A DNA stretch of 64,000 nucleotides from an uncultured Eubacteriales bacterium (GTDB taxonomy: Bacteria > Bacillota > Clostridia > Christensenellales > CAG-138): positions 19,877-83,876 of the forward strand of contig CADBYI010000002.1 of assembly GCA_902798825.1 (NCBI GenBank), written 5' to 3'. Position numbers and translations under genes: made by a program. Shown piece by piece: positions 48,607-56,818 of the stretch (the first letter of the stretch is position 1; each line of letters opens with the position of its first letter). The notes below the pieces were generated by a model. It did no database searches. It was given only the letters and a program-made list of their open reading frames with translations, and had not been told where the DNA came from.

Positions 48607-49020
48607 TCAGGCCAGGATGTAGGGCTCCATGAAATCGGGCAGGTCCTCCCGGCCCTTGCTGACGGAGAGGATGATGTGGAGGGAATGCTGGCTTGCGAGG
48701 GCTTCCAGCTGCTGGAAAAAGCTCTTAAGAGCGTCCAGCTCAGCCTTGATCACGTTTTCGAACCGATCCACGAAAACATATTCCAGATCGAAGTCCGACG
48801 CGCACAGGCCACACAAAAAGCCCAGGAACATATCGGGGTCGTTGAGGGCATAATCCGTCACGTTGATGAAGCGGATGCTGTACCCCAAGTCGTACATATA
48901 GCTGTTGTCATCGTCGATGAACACCATGCTGCCCTTTGCCTTGTCGGAAACGTCGTTGGCCAGGGAGATGATCCTCTTGGTCTTTCCCGTCCCCTTTTCT
49001 CCACAGATGATCTCGATCAA
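48607..49020 (-). CDS. Small P-loop ATPase of unknown function
   Basis: This 137-residue protein starts with a P-loop GEKGTGKTKRI (about 7-17) and a possible Walker B FIDDD (about 34-38), then YVFVDRFENV. It is too short for a full motor ATPase; similar short proteins are seen in Clostridia without a settled role. The start is TTG at 49020, eight bases after GGAGG; an overlapping ATG is out of frame and stops at once. It precedes the S41 protease in the same transcript. Confidence 0.72.
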   Translation of the reverse strand: MIEIICGEKGTGKTKRIISLANDVSDKAKGSMVFIDDDNSYMYDLGYSIRFINVTDYALNDPDMFLGFLCGLCASDFDLEYVFVDRFENVIKAELDALKSFFQQLEALASQHSLHIILSVSKGREDLPDFMEPYILA

Positions 49021-49049
49021 TTCATACGCCTCCTTCGCTTGATAGTATC

Positions 49050-49092
49050 ATTGTACGCTGATTCGGCTTCTTTTGCAAGCGTATAAACGCTT
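49050..49092 (-). promoter_or_regulatory. Promoter with adjoining palindrome for ATPase-S41 protease
   Basis: On the minus strand TTGCAA (49073-49078) and TACAAT (49050-49055) lie 17 bases apart. AAGCGT-ATAA-ACGCTT (49077-49092) is a 16-base palindrome overlapping the upstream edge of the -35 box. It has no T-tract on the minus side, so it looks more like an operator than a terminator. Confidence 0.55.
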
Positions 49093-49112
49093 TCTTCCCA
49101 AAAGATTACAGG

Positions 49113-50666
49113 CTACGCTTGCTTCTGTTCGTGATAGCTTTGCTCCGTGTTCACCTGCCACAAGGGGGACTTGTCCCCTCCGCCCTTTTCCAGTATCTCC
49201 ACGGCGGCAAAGGCTGTGGCCATGGAGTGGTCCATGTTGTTGTAGCGGTGCTGGCCGTTGCGGCCGATGCAATAGAGATTGGAGAACCCGTCCAGAAAGC
49301 GGACGATGTCGTCCATCTGGGCATAGCCGTCGAAGTAGGCGGGATAGGCCTTTTTCACCCGCTCCGCGTGGGCGTCCAAAACGTCCCCACCCCGGGCGAT
49401 GCCGATGCGCTCGATCTCCCGCTTGCCCATGGCGATGAGCTCCTCTTCGCTCATGCGCCAGAGCTCGTCCCCCTCGTTGCAGAAGTATTCGAGGCCCATC
49501 CATACGGTGTTCTCCGGGTCCGCCACCATATAGGGGGACCAGTTGTTGAAGATCTGTACCCGCCCCAGCTTCACGTCCTTGTCCTGCACGTAGATCCAGC
49601 AGTCGGGGACCCGGTCTTTGACCGTCCGGCGCTTCGTGTCGTTTTGTATCAGCAGGTCCTTTACCAGTAGCCCCACGGTGACGAAATCCCGATAGGGCAA
49701 GGTCCTGGCGGCCAAACGCACCTGGTCGGGGACCTCTGCCCCCTGCAAGCTGTCCACCAGCTCCCGCACCGGCATGGAGGAGAACACGGCGTCGGCAAAC
49801 ATACGCTGCTCCTCTCCCGCCTCCCGATAGCGGATGGCCAGCACCCGGCCCGCCTCCGTTTCGACGGCGGTCACGGGGCAGTTCATCTTGATCGTGCCGC
49901 CCCGGTTCCTCACCTCCTGGGCCGCCAGCTCCCACAGCTGGCCGGGGCCGAATTTGGGATAGTAGAACCGCTCGATGAGAGAGGTCTCCACCTCCCCCTT
50001 CGTTCCAAAAAGCTTCCGAATTATATCCTTCAGTATGGCCCGAATGGAGAGGCCCTTCACCCGCTGGGCACCCCAGTCGGCGGATATGCGGGAGGGATGC
50101 CGCCCCCACACCTTCTCGGTGTAGCTTTCAAAGAACATGGAATACAGCACCCGGCCGAACCGGTTGATATAGAAGTTTTCCAAAGAGGTCTCCGGCAGCT
50201 TGTGGACGCAGGAATACAGATAGCTGAATCCAGCCCTAAGCGTGGTCAAAAATCCCATGTTCCGGATGGTGGACCACTTGAGCGAGATGGGATACTCAAA
50301 GAAATGGCGGTGAAAATAGATGCGGCTCACCCGCTCCCGCAGGAGCATGACCCGGTCCGTCTGCTCCGGGTCCGGGCCCATGGGCGCATACTCCTTCTCC
50401 GCGTTCAGGAGTCTATCGTCCCAGGCAGGCGCACCCTGTAGGGGCATACGCTCCGCCCACCAAGCATTCACCCGCTCATCCTTGCTGAAAAAGCGGTGCC
50501 CCCCGATGTCCATCCGATTGCCGTGATAGCGAACGGTCTGGGAGATGCCCCCGATCCGGTCTGTGGCCTCCAAAACGGTGACGGCATGCCCTTTTTTCAA
50601 CAGCTCTATGGCGGCGGTGAGCCCGGCTGGACCGGCCCCGATGATGACGATCTGCTTTGCTTCCAT
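49113..50666 (-). CDS. FAD-dependent amine oxidase/UDP-galactopyranose mutase-like oxidoreductase
   Basis: The 517-residue flavoprotein has an N-terminal dinucleotide fold ([18 protein letters not shown], glutamate in [10 protein letters not shown]). [15 protein letters not shown] follows, and the middle region [17 protein letters not shown] resembles UDP-galactopyranose mutase and carotene-desaturase-like enzymes. The C terminus has [18 protein letters not shown]. Comparable proteins often sit in polysaccharide or glycolipid clusters; here it stands alone and the substrate is unknown. The ATG at 50666 has no ribosome binding site and lies seven bases after a -10 box. Confidence 0.85.
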   Translation of the reverse strand: MEAKQIVIIGAGPAGLTAAIELLKKGHAVTVLEATDRIGGISQTVRYHGNRMDIGGHRFFSKDERVNAWWAERMPLQGAPAWDDRLLNAEKEYAPMGPDPEQTDRVMLLRERVSRIYFHRHFFEYPISLKWSTIRNMGFLTTLRAGFSYLYSCVHKLPETSLENFYINRFGRVLYSMFFESYTEKVWGRHPSRISADWGAQRVKGLSIRAILKDIIRKLFGTKGEVETSLIERFYYPKFGPGQLWELAAQEVRNRGGTIKMNCPVTAVETEAGRVLAIRYREAGEEQRMFADAVFSSMPVRELVDSLQGAEVPDQVRLAARTLPYRDFVTVGLLVKDLLIQNDTKRRTVKDRVPDCWIYVQDKDVKLGRVQIFNNWSPYMVADPENTVWMGLEYFCNEGDELWRMSEEELIAMGKREIERIGIARGGDVLDAHAERVKKAYPAYFDGYAQMDDIVRFLDGFSNLYCIGRNGQHRYNNMDHSMATAFAAVEILEKGGGDKSPLWQVNTEQSYHEQKQA

Positions 50667-50672
50667 ATCTGT

Positions 50673-50701
50673 ATCATACCCACAAAAAAACAGCCCGTCA
50701 A
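50673..50701 (-). promoter_or_regulatory. Promoter of the FAD oxidoreductase, leaderless layout
   Basis: TTGACG (50696-50701) and TATGAT (50673-50678) lie 17 bases apart on the minus strand. The -35 box lies in the loop and 3' arm of the upstream terminator, and the start codon lies at the expected transcription start. Confidence 0.6.
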
Positions 50702-50714
50702 GGGACGCGCCGTT
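50684..50714 (-). terminator. Intrinsic terminator of the cobalamin operon
   Basis: Eleven-base arms (50704-50714 and 50689-50699; one mismatch, one wobble) close a CCTT loop, followed by a run of seven T on the minus strand (50690-50684). Confidence 0.85.
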
Positions 50715-50745
50715 TCTTTACCGTTCGTTTGCTTTCTTGATGAAG

Positions 50746-51711
50746 TTATCCTTCCCGCAGGGCCGACAGCTGCTCCGACAGCATGGTCTCGTGCTCCTTC
50801 CGGGACCGGGAGATGAATTCAAAAGTGAGATAGTCCGGATCGATCCATCGGATGAATTCCCTGACGCCCGGGCAGGTGAAGGGCCGATGCTCATCGCAGC
50901 GAAAGGCGTGGGTGTAGACCTGCTCCCTGCGCTTGTCCGGATCGTCAGACAACAGGGGCGGATGGGCGGCCACCTGGGCCATATAGGCGCCAGTCAGAGA
51001 TTGGTGCAGATGGATTCCCCGGATAGCCCGGCGGACCTCCTCCCCCTGTTCCTCGATGCACCGGCGAATATAGGCGAGGCCCTCCTCCTGGGTGCGAATT
51101 GATAGGTTTGTATGCATCAGATGCCCCGTGTCCAGCATGATGCCCTTGTTCCGGTAGCGGACGCCGGACAGGAGCTGCCTGGTTACCTGGGGTTCCGTCA
51201 AAGTGAGCCCCGGGTGCCACAGGTTTTCCAGCAGCAGGATAAGGTCCCCCTCCGGCTCGGGAAAGAGCCGGTTCAGCAGGCCCACTGCGGCGGTCACGAT
51301 CTCCCGGCTGGAATGGCGATAGGACAGGGTGAACAGCTCCTCGTCGGCGCAGTCCGCCACGTGGAACACCACATATTCCGCCCCCTCCGCCCTGGCTTGG
51401 GCGATATCCTGTTCAAAGGTCTCGATCAACGCGTCGGGCGTGTCGCCGCCGTAAACCGCGCGCACGGCATCCATGCTGACGAGATTACGTCGGCAGGCAG
51501 CCAGATCGCCGGTATAAAAGTCGTACCAATAGGGATAGTAGCACAGGTGGACGCCGACGATCCGCTCCCGGGGAACGATGCCCCGGCTGTCCGGCCCGCA
51601 GTGCATCAGCTCCACCCCGTCGAATCCGCCCAGGGCACGGACGAGATCGTCCCGGTCCCGGTATCGGTTCAAATCCTCGCTGTAGGTGGTGAGATTGAAG
51701 GTGCGCTTCAT
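50746..51711 (-). CDS. TIM-barrel xylose-isomerase-like protein coupled to the cobalamin operon
   Basis: This 321-residue protein looks like a member of the xylose isomerase/AP endonuclease IV-like barrel family. Metal-ligand candidates are in place: glutamate in LLLENLWHPG, aspartate and histidine in MLDTGHLMH, histidines in GIHLHQS and FHVADC, and glutamate in LTFEFIS. Such proteins isomerise or epimerise sugars or cut DNA; the substrate here is unknown. Its ATG overlaps the stop of the alpha-ribazole-phosphatase-like gene (ATGA) and the terminator lies just after it, so it belongs to the riboswitch-controlled B12 operon. Confidence 0.8.
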   Translation of the reverse strand: MKRTFNLTTYSEDLNRYRDRDDLVRALGGFDGVELMHCGPDSRGIVPRERIVGVHLCYYPYWYDFYTGDLAACRRNLVSMDAVRAVYGGDTPDALIETFEQDIAQARAEGAEYVVFHVADCADEELFTLSYRHSSREIVTAAVGLLNRLFPEPEGDLILLLENLWHPGLTLTEPQVTRQLLSGVRYRNKGIMLDTGHLMHTNLSIRTQEEGLAYIRRCIEEQGEEVRRAIRGIHLHQSLTGAYMAQVAAHPPLLSDDPDKRREQVYTHAFRCDEHRPFTCPGVREFIRWIDPDYLTFEFISRSRKEHETMLSEQLSALREG

Positions 51712-52307
51712 GGTTTCACCCCGTCAAGATGGCAAATATCCACCAGCTGCAGGCCCTCAGGCCCATACTCCACCCGGCAGCGATACCCCTCGCAGGTCTT
51801 CAGCGGCCAGCTGTAGAAAGGCGCTTTGGGCACTCCGAACCGATAGAGGACGGACATGACCACCCCGCCGTGAACGACGAAATACAGGCTGTCCCGGCCC
51901 TCGCCCAAAGCTCTCTCTACCTCTTTTGAAAAGGCGCCCCACACCCGATGCTGGAACACCATGGTGGCGTCCCCATGGGGACAGGGACCCATACATTGGG
52001 TCTGCTCCACCCAGTACCGGTAATCCGGATCATGCTCCATCTCCTTGGCGGACCGGCCTTCGAAGTCGCCGAAGTCCATCTCTTTGAGCCCCCTGCAAAC
52101 GAGCTGCTTCGCCTGGGGAAACAGGATAGAGGCGGTCATCTGCGTCCGCTGCAGGGGCGACACGACAACCGTATCGACCTTGGGGTCGCTTCCGGCTCTC
52201 CGAGCTTTTTCCAACCCCTGGGGGCTCAAGGGTTCGTCCGTGATCCCCAGGTATTTTCCGGCGGCATTTCCCGCCGTCTCGCCATGGCGAAAGAGATAGA
52301 CAAACAT
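51708..52307 (-). CDS. cobC: Histidine phosphatase, likely alpha-ribazole-5'-phosphate phosphatase
   Basis: The 199-residue histidine phosphatase has the phosphohistidine motif FRHGET at residues 6-11, the arginine/glutamate in SPLQRTQMTA and LKEMDFGDFEG, and the second histidine in VVHGGVV. It lies downstream of cobT, cobU and cobS, so removal of the phosphate from alpha-ribazole phosphate or from cobalamin phosphate is the likely role; the sequence alone only shows the family. The ATG at 52307 begins three bases after the short cobU gene. A longer upstream reading has no support. Confidence 0.85.
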   Translation of the reverse strand: MFVYLFRHGETAGNAAGKYLGITDEPLSPQGLEKARRAGSDPKVDTVVVSPLQRTQMTASILFPQAKQLVCRGLKEMDFGDFEGRSAKEMEHDPDYRYWVEQTQCMGPCPHGDATMVFQHRVWGAFSKEVERALGEGRDSLYFVVHGGVVMSVLYRFGVPKAPFYSWPLKTCEGYRCRVEYGPEGLQLVDICHLDGVKP

Positions 52308-52309
52308 CT

Positions 52310-52657
52310 TTACGACCCCTTGATGACGGTGGGGATGCCCGCCACCATGCGCACCACCTTCTCCGCCCGGGCGGCCAGCTGTATGCACAGCCGGCCCGTG
52401 GCTTCCCGGGCCTGGCGCTGTTCGTATCGAACGGGTATGACGCCGGAGCCAACTTCGCAGCAGGCCACGGCCTCCTTTTTCAGCAGCTCCGGCAGAAGGG
52501 CGTCTGCCCCCTCCGGGTCCTGCTCCACCAGCTTCTCCAGCCCGTACAGGGCCTTCTTCCCGTCCAGCACCCCGTCCGCCACCTCCTCCGGGCCATATCC
52601 CAGGGCGGCAAGATAGCTGCGCTTTCCCGAGGCAGCGCCTCCGATGATCAGGATCAT
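52310..52657 (-). CDS. Short CobU-like P-loop protein
   Basis: The 115-residue protein is a shortened relative of CobU: P-loop GGAASGKRS at residues 5-13, CEVGSGVIPV in place of NEVGxGIVP, and a C-terminal match (GRLCIQLAARAEKVVRMVAGIPTVIKG). About 60 residues are missing, including the region that carries the guanylylated histidine in CobU. A complete CobU is encoded two genes upstream. The short form could be a subunit, a kinase-only enzyme or regulatory; this is inference. The ATG at 52657 overlaps the cobS stop. Confidence 0.75.
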   Translation of the reverse strand: MILIIGGAASGKRSYLAALGYGPEEVADGVLDGKKALYGLEKLVEQDPEGADALLPELLKKEAVACCEVGSGVIPVRYEQRQAREATGRLCIQLAARAEKVVRMVAGIPTVIKGS

Positions 52658-53424
52658 AGGGCAAGCATCCTTTCCATACATACAAGAATAGCCAACATGA
52701 CCAGTTCCGCCATTTGCAGCTGGAACCCGGCGATATCTCCGGACACGCCATCAAACTCCTTCATGGCCATCCGCCGCACGAAAAGGAGCGTGAGGACCGC
52801 GCCCAGGGACATGCATGCGCCCACCAGCGGCCACACAAGGATAAGAGCACCGGCGGACAGGATCACCCAGAAAACAGCCAGGATGCCGACTTTCCTATCC
52901 GAGGCCTGATGAAACAGGCGCAACGTCCCCTCCCCCGGCCCAACAGGCAGGAGCGTGCCGGAAACGGCGGACAGGCTTCGGCTCATGACGTGAATACCGC
53001 CCAGTAGCAGGATGGTCCGCCCGGTCCACTCCCCTTCGGCGCACAGGCCGAAATAGGATAGAAGGTATACGCCAAGGCCGATGACGGCGAAGGCGCCCGC
53101 ATGGGGGTCCTTTAATATGGCCCGCTTCCGTTCCGGGGCAGCATGACTCTTGAGGGCATCCACGGTGTCCATGAATCCGTCCAGATGGATGCCTCCCGTG
53201 AGCAGCACCGGAAGGAGGGTGAACCCGACGGCGGACAGAACCGGGCCCAGGGACAGCCAGCCGCACAGCAAAAGCCAAAACCATTCCGCCAGGCAGATGA
53301 CCAAGCCAACGAAGGGCAGACACACCAGCATATAGCGTATGTTCTCCCGTTCCCAGGACACCTGGGGCGCCGGGAGCGCGGAGAACATGGAAAACGCCGC
53401 GAAAAGGGACTGCACGAAGCTCAT
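52654..53424 (-). CDS. cobS: Adenosylcobinamide-GDP ribazoletransferase (cobalamin synthase)
   Basis: CobS is the membrane enzyme that joins adenosylcobinamide-GDP with alpha-ribazole (phosphate). The 256-residue product has several membrane helices and the CobS blocks FSALPAPQ, GGIHLDGFMDTVDAL, and RKRAILKDPHAGAFAVIG, including the conserved aspartates. It overlaps cobU upstream and the short cobU downstream by ATGA. Length fits the family (about 250). Confidence 0.95.
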   Translation of the reverse strand: MSFVQSLFAAFSMFSALPAPQVSWERENIRYMLVCLPFVGLVICLAEWFWLLLCGWLSLGPVLSAVGFTLLPVLLTGGIHLDGFMDTVDALKSHAAPERKRAILKDPHAGAFAVIGLGVYLLSYFGLCAEGEWTGRTILLLGGIHVMSRSLSAVSGTLLPVGPGEGTLRLFHQASDRKVGILAVFWVILSAGALILVWPLVGACMSLGAVLTLLFVRRMAMKEFDGVSGDIAGFQLQMAELVMLAILVCMERMLAL

Positions 53425-53945
53425 ACCCTGTCTCCTTTCAAGCAGAGGGGGATACCCGCCACCAGCTCATAGACCCGATCCGCCATCTGCGCCACCCGCG
53501 CGTTGATCTCCCCCAGCGCGCGGATATAGCGGCGGGTCTCCTGGGAATATTGCCCGTCGTCGCTGCCCACATCGTTGGTGATGACGATGAGCCGTTCCGT
53601 CTGCCGGGCAAGGTTTTCAATGCCGGCCATGACCTTTTCCACCGGGTCCACTGGTTTTTCTGGCTGAATATACATTTCATTGGCGGTGAGATTGCATACG
53701 CATTCCAGCAGGGCAGTGCCGCCCCCTTGGGGCAGGATCAGCATGTCCACGTCGGTATATCGTTCCAGGGTCTCAAAGCCCTTGCCCTTTCGCAGGGCCT
53801 GATGGCGGGCGATCTTTTTGAGGCATTCCTGGTCATAGGGCTTCATGGCGGCGATATAGTAGAGGGGCTTTGGCCCCTGGACCGCCAATCGTTCGCCATA
53901 GGAGCTCTTGCCGCAGGCGGAGCCGCCGGTGAGCAGGACGATCAT
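53421..53945 (-). CDS. cobU: Adenosylcobinamide kinase/guanylyltransferase
   Basis: CobU phosphorylates adenosylcobinamide and attaches GMP. The 174-residue product has the P-loop GGSACGKSSYGE (about 7-18), YYIAAMKPYDQEC with the following arginine- and histidine-containing segment (KIARHQALR, candidate guanylylated histidine), TNDVGSDDG, and the C-terminal VAQMADRVYELVAGIPLCLKG. Length matches (about 180). Start and stop overlap cobT and cobS by ATGA. Confidence 0.93.
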   Translation of the reverse strand: MIVLLTGGSACGKSSYGERLAVQGPKPLYYIAAMKPYDQECLKKIARHQALRKGKGFETLERYTDVDMLILPQGGGTALLECVCNLTANEMYIQPEKPVDPVEKVMAGIENLARQTERLIVITNDVGSDDGQYSQETRRYIRALGEINARVAQMADRVYELVAGIPLCLKGDRV

Positions 53946-55006
53946 GACTTGCCTCCCTGGGGCGTATAGGCTTCCATGCCCACCTGGTCAAAGGTGGTTC
54001 CCCCATAAACGGCCAAGGCCATATCCAGCATCGGCAGCAGGCACACGCCACCCGTGCCCTCGCCAAGACGCATATTGGCAAAAATAATCGGATATTTATT
54101 CAGTATAGTCAGCACTCTTTTGGCAGCCGGCTCCTCGGAACAATGGCTGGCCACCATGGCGATATCCGCCCCCGGGCAGAGCTTTTGCGCTATCAGGGCA
54201 GCCACGGTGCTGATGAACCCGTCGATAATCACCGGCACCCCGTGGATGGCCCCGCCGATGAACAGGCCAGCCATGCCGCAGATATCCAGGCCGCCCAGCT
54301 TGCTAAGCACGTCCAAAGGGTCATTGGGGTCCGGCCGATTCACGGCGATGGCGCGCTCGATGGCCCAAATCTTTCGCTGCAGCCCGGCGTCGCTCAGGCC
54401 CGCCCCCCGTCCGGTGACCGGCTCCGCCGGCAAGTTCAGCAGGGCCGCCACCAAGGCACTGGAGGTGGTGGTGTTGCCGATGCCCATCTCCCCGGAAATC
54501 AGCAAAGAATAGCCCTGCTCCTTCAGATCCTTTACCAGATCGACGCCATAGGCCATTGCCTGCAGGGCCTGCTCCCGGGTCATGGACGGGCGGCGCGCCA
54601 TATCCTCCGTGCCGCTCATGACACGCCGGTTCAGAACTCCCTCCACCGGACGCACCATGCCGAAGTCCACCGGGATCACGTCGGCGTGGGCGGTTTCGGC
54701 CATCCGGCAGACGGAGGAGTGCATGCGCACCATCTCTTCCGCCATGCGGGCCGTCACCTCCTGGCCTGTCTGGGTCACCCCCTCGGCCACCACGCCGTTG
54801 TCCGCGCAGCAGACCACCACGGCCCGCCGGGAAATATCCACATGGGGATTCCCTGTCAGAGCAGCTATGTCCATGACCAGCTTTTCCAAAGCACCCAGGC
54901 TTCCAAGCGGCTTGGCGATGCTGTCCCACTGGCGCTGGGCCGCCGCTCGGGCCGCCAAATCCTGCTTTCTAAGGCTCTCTCTCCATTGTATGAGCAGTTC
55001 CTCCAC
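53942..55006 (-). CDS. cobT: Nicotinate-nucleotide-dimethylbenzimidazole phosphoribosyltransferase
   Basis: CobT makes alpha-ribazole phosphate, the lower nucleotide of B12. The 354-residue product has DSIAKPLGSLGALE near residue 27, VVCCADNGVVAEGVT, GEMGIGNTTTSSALVAAL, and LGGLDICGMAGLFIGGA, with the catalytic glutamate of the family near the C terminus (GEGTGGVCLLPMLDMA). Length matches Salmonella CobT (356). It starts four bases after the ATPase gene. Confidence 0.95.
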   Translation of the reverse strand: MEELLIQWRESLRKQDLAARAAAQRQWDSIAKPLGSLGALEKLVMDIAALTGNPHVDISRRAVVVCCADNGVVAEGVTQTGQEVTARMAEEMVRMHSSVCRMAETAHADVIPVDFGMVRPVEGVLNRRVMSGTEDMARRPSMTREQALQAMAYGVDLVKDLKEQGYSLLISGEMGIGNTTTSSALVAALLNLPAEPVTGRGAGLSDAGLQRKIWAIERAIAVNRPDPNDPLDVLSKLGGLDICGMAGLFIGGAIHGVPVIIDGFISTVAALIAQKLCPGADIAMVASHCSEEPAAKRVLTILNKYPIIFANMRLGEGTGGVCLLPMLDMALAVYGGTTFDQVGMEAYTPQGGKS

Positions 55007-55010
55007 AGGG

Positions 55011-55769
55011 CTACGCCTCCTTCCATTGGGCCAGCATCCGGTTCATCCAGGCCCTCACGTCCATGCGATAGACTCGGTCCAAAATCTCGTCCGAAAACAC
55101 CTGCTCCATGGTCCCGTCGGCCACCACCTTTCCCCTGTCAAGGAGCAGCGCCCGGGTGCCATAGACCCGGGCAAGAGACAGATCGTGGACCACGGAGATC
55201 ACCGCCCGACCCTCCTGCTTCAGCCAGTTCTGGATCAGCTCGAACACCTGCTTCTGATACACAAGATCCAGATGGTTGGTGGGCTCGTCCAGCAGCAGGA
55301 GCTTTGGGTCCTGCGCGAAGGTCTGGGCCAGGAAGGTCCGCTGCAGCTCCCCGCCGGACAAGGTCAGCACGTTTTGATGCCGCAGCTCATAGAGGCCCGT
55401 TTGCTCCAACGCCGCGTGCACGGCCTGCTCCTCCCCGCCATGGCGGGAAAAGATGGTGGGCGCATAGGCATAGCGGCCCAGGCGGACCACCTCCTCCACC
55501 GAGAAGGAGTAGCCCACATAATGGCTTTGAGCCAGCACCCCGATGCCCCGGGCCAGCTCATGGGCCTTCATGGTTCGGGCGTCCTTTCCTTCGAAGATCA
55601 CCCGGCCCCGGGCAGGCACGCCGCCGGTGATCGCATTGATGAGGGTGGACTTCCCCGCCCCGTTGGGCCCTACGATCATGAGCCATTCCCCCGGTTGCAG
55701 ATCGAAGGACACCCCCTGCAGGATGGTCAGCTCCCCATAGGAAACGGACAGATTCTCCACCTTCAGCAT
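55011..55769 (-). CDS. ABC transporter ATP-binding protein, cobalamin/iron-siderophore type (BtuD-like)
   Basis: The 252-residue ATPase has Walker A GPNGAGKST (about 35-43), Q-loop QSHYVGY, signature LSGGELQR, Walker B LLLLDEPTNHLD and H-loop VVHDL. It powers the adjacent FecCD-type permease. The ATG at 55769 lies eight bases after GGAGG; a GTG at 55778 overlaps the permease stop but has worse spacing. Cobalamin as substrate follows from the riboswitch and the cob genes, not from the protein itself. Confidence 0.92.
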   Translation of the reverse strand: MLKVENLSVSYGELTILQGVSFDLQPGEWLMIVGPNGAGKSTLINAITGGVPARGRVIFEGKDARTMKAHELARGIGVLAQSHYVGYSFSVEEVVRLGRYAYAPTIFSRHGGEEQAVHAALEQTGLYELRHQNVLTLSGGELQRTFLAQTFAQDPKLLLLDEPTNHLDLVYQKQVFELIQNWLKQEGRAVISVVHDLSLARVYGTRALLLDRGKVVADGTMEQVFSDEILDRVYRMDVRAWMNRMLAQWKEA

Positions 55770-55774
55770 GGCTC

Positions 55775-56809
55775 TCACCTCCCCTTCCGGGCGGACCCGT
55801 AGATGTACACGAAGGCTATGGCGCCGATGATGGAGGTGACCACGCCGATGGGTAGCTCCAGGGGGTTCAACAGGGTCCGGGCGATCAGGTCCGACAGCAT
55901 GAGAAAGATGCTCCCGCCAAACAGGGAAGCCGGCAGCAGCCGCTTATGGTTGGGCCCCACCAGCAGCCGCACCATATGAGGGGTCACCAATCCAACGAAG
56001 CCGATGGTGCCCCCGATGGACACGCAGACGCCGATGAGCCCCGAAACGGCGATCAGGATGACGAGCTTCACCCGGCGCACGTTCACCCCCACATGACGGG
56101 CTTTCTCCTCCCCCACGGCAAAGGCGTTAAGCTCCCGGGCGTGGAGGCAGATGACGCCGCCAAAGAGAACGAGGGCGATAAGAAGCACCAGCACGTTGGT
56201 ATAGCTGGTGCCCTGCAGACTGCCCATGGTCCAGAAGGTGATGCTGCGAAGCTTCTCCCCGGAAAAGGCGATGAGGATGCTCATGACGCTGGAGGCGAAC
56301 ATGGAGAAGATGACGCCGATCAAAATGATGGTGTTGGTGGACAGGGAGAAGTCCAACCGATAGGCCAGGCCCAATATGATCAGCAAGGAACAAAAAGCGA
56401 ACACCATGGCCATGACCACGGTGCCCGCAAAGAGTATGTTCGGTATGGTGATCCCAAAGGCGATGGCAACCACGGCCCCCAGGGATGCCCCGGAGGAGAC
56501 GCCAAGGGTGGACCCGTCCGCCAGAGGGTTCTTCAACAGTCCCTGCATGGCCCCGCCGCACAGGGACAGGCTGGCCCCGGTCAGCATGACGGCCAGCACC
56601 CGCGGAAGGCGGGAGGTCAGCAAGATGGCAGGCGCGGTGCCGGCGGGTTGGGGCAGACCCCAAATCCCGTTCCAGATCACCGAAACGGTGGTTGCAAAGG
56701 GTATCTGTACACTGCCGACACAGACCGAGAGGAGCAGCGTCAACACCGCTGCAGTTGCAAAGAGCAGATATTCCCACCCGCGAAAGTGTTCGCCGTTCCT
56801 CTCGTTCAT
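55775..56809 (-). CDS. FecCD/BtuC-family ABC permease
   Basis: The 344-residue membrane protein has about nine to ten helices and the family blocks SLRLPRVLA-type TSRLPRVLAVMLTGASLSLCGGAMQ, NPLADGSTLGVSSGA, GTIGFVGLVTPHMVRL and the LLPASLFGG segment before the last helices. It would pair with the ATPase downstream and the binding protein upstream as a B12 (or corrinoid) importer. It starts nine bases after the binding-protein gene. Confidence 0.93.
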   Translation of the reverse strand: MNERNGEHFRGWEYLLFATAAVLTLLLSVCVGSVQIPFATTVSVIWNGIWGLPQPAGTAPAILLTSRLPRVLAVMLTGASLSLCGGAMQGLLKNPLADGSTLGVSSGASLGAVVAIAFGITIPNILFAGTVVMAMVFAFCSLLIILGLAYRLDFSLSTNTIILIGVIFSMFASSVMSILIAFSGEKLRSITFWTMGSLQGTSYTNVLVLLIALVLFGGVICLHARELNAFAVGEEKARHVGVNVRRVKLVILIAVSGLIGVCVSIGGTIGFVGLVTPHMVRLLVGPNHKRLLPASLFGGSIFLMLSDLIARTLLNPLELPIGVVTSIIGAIAFVYIYGSARKGR

Positions 56810-56818
56810 ATGGATCGT

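Noticed and set aside
54143..55630. Open frames of 400-500 codons on the plus strand
   Set aside because: They are antisense to cobT and the ABC ATPase gene and show no family motifs.
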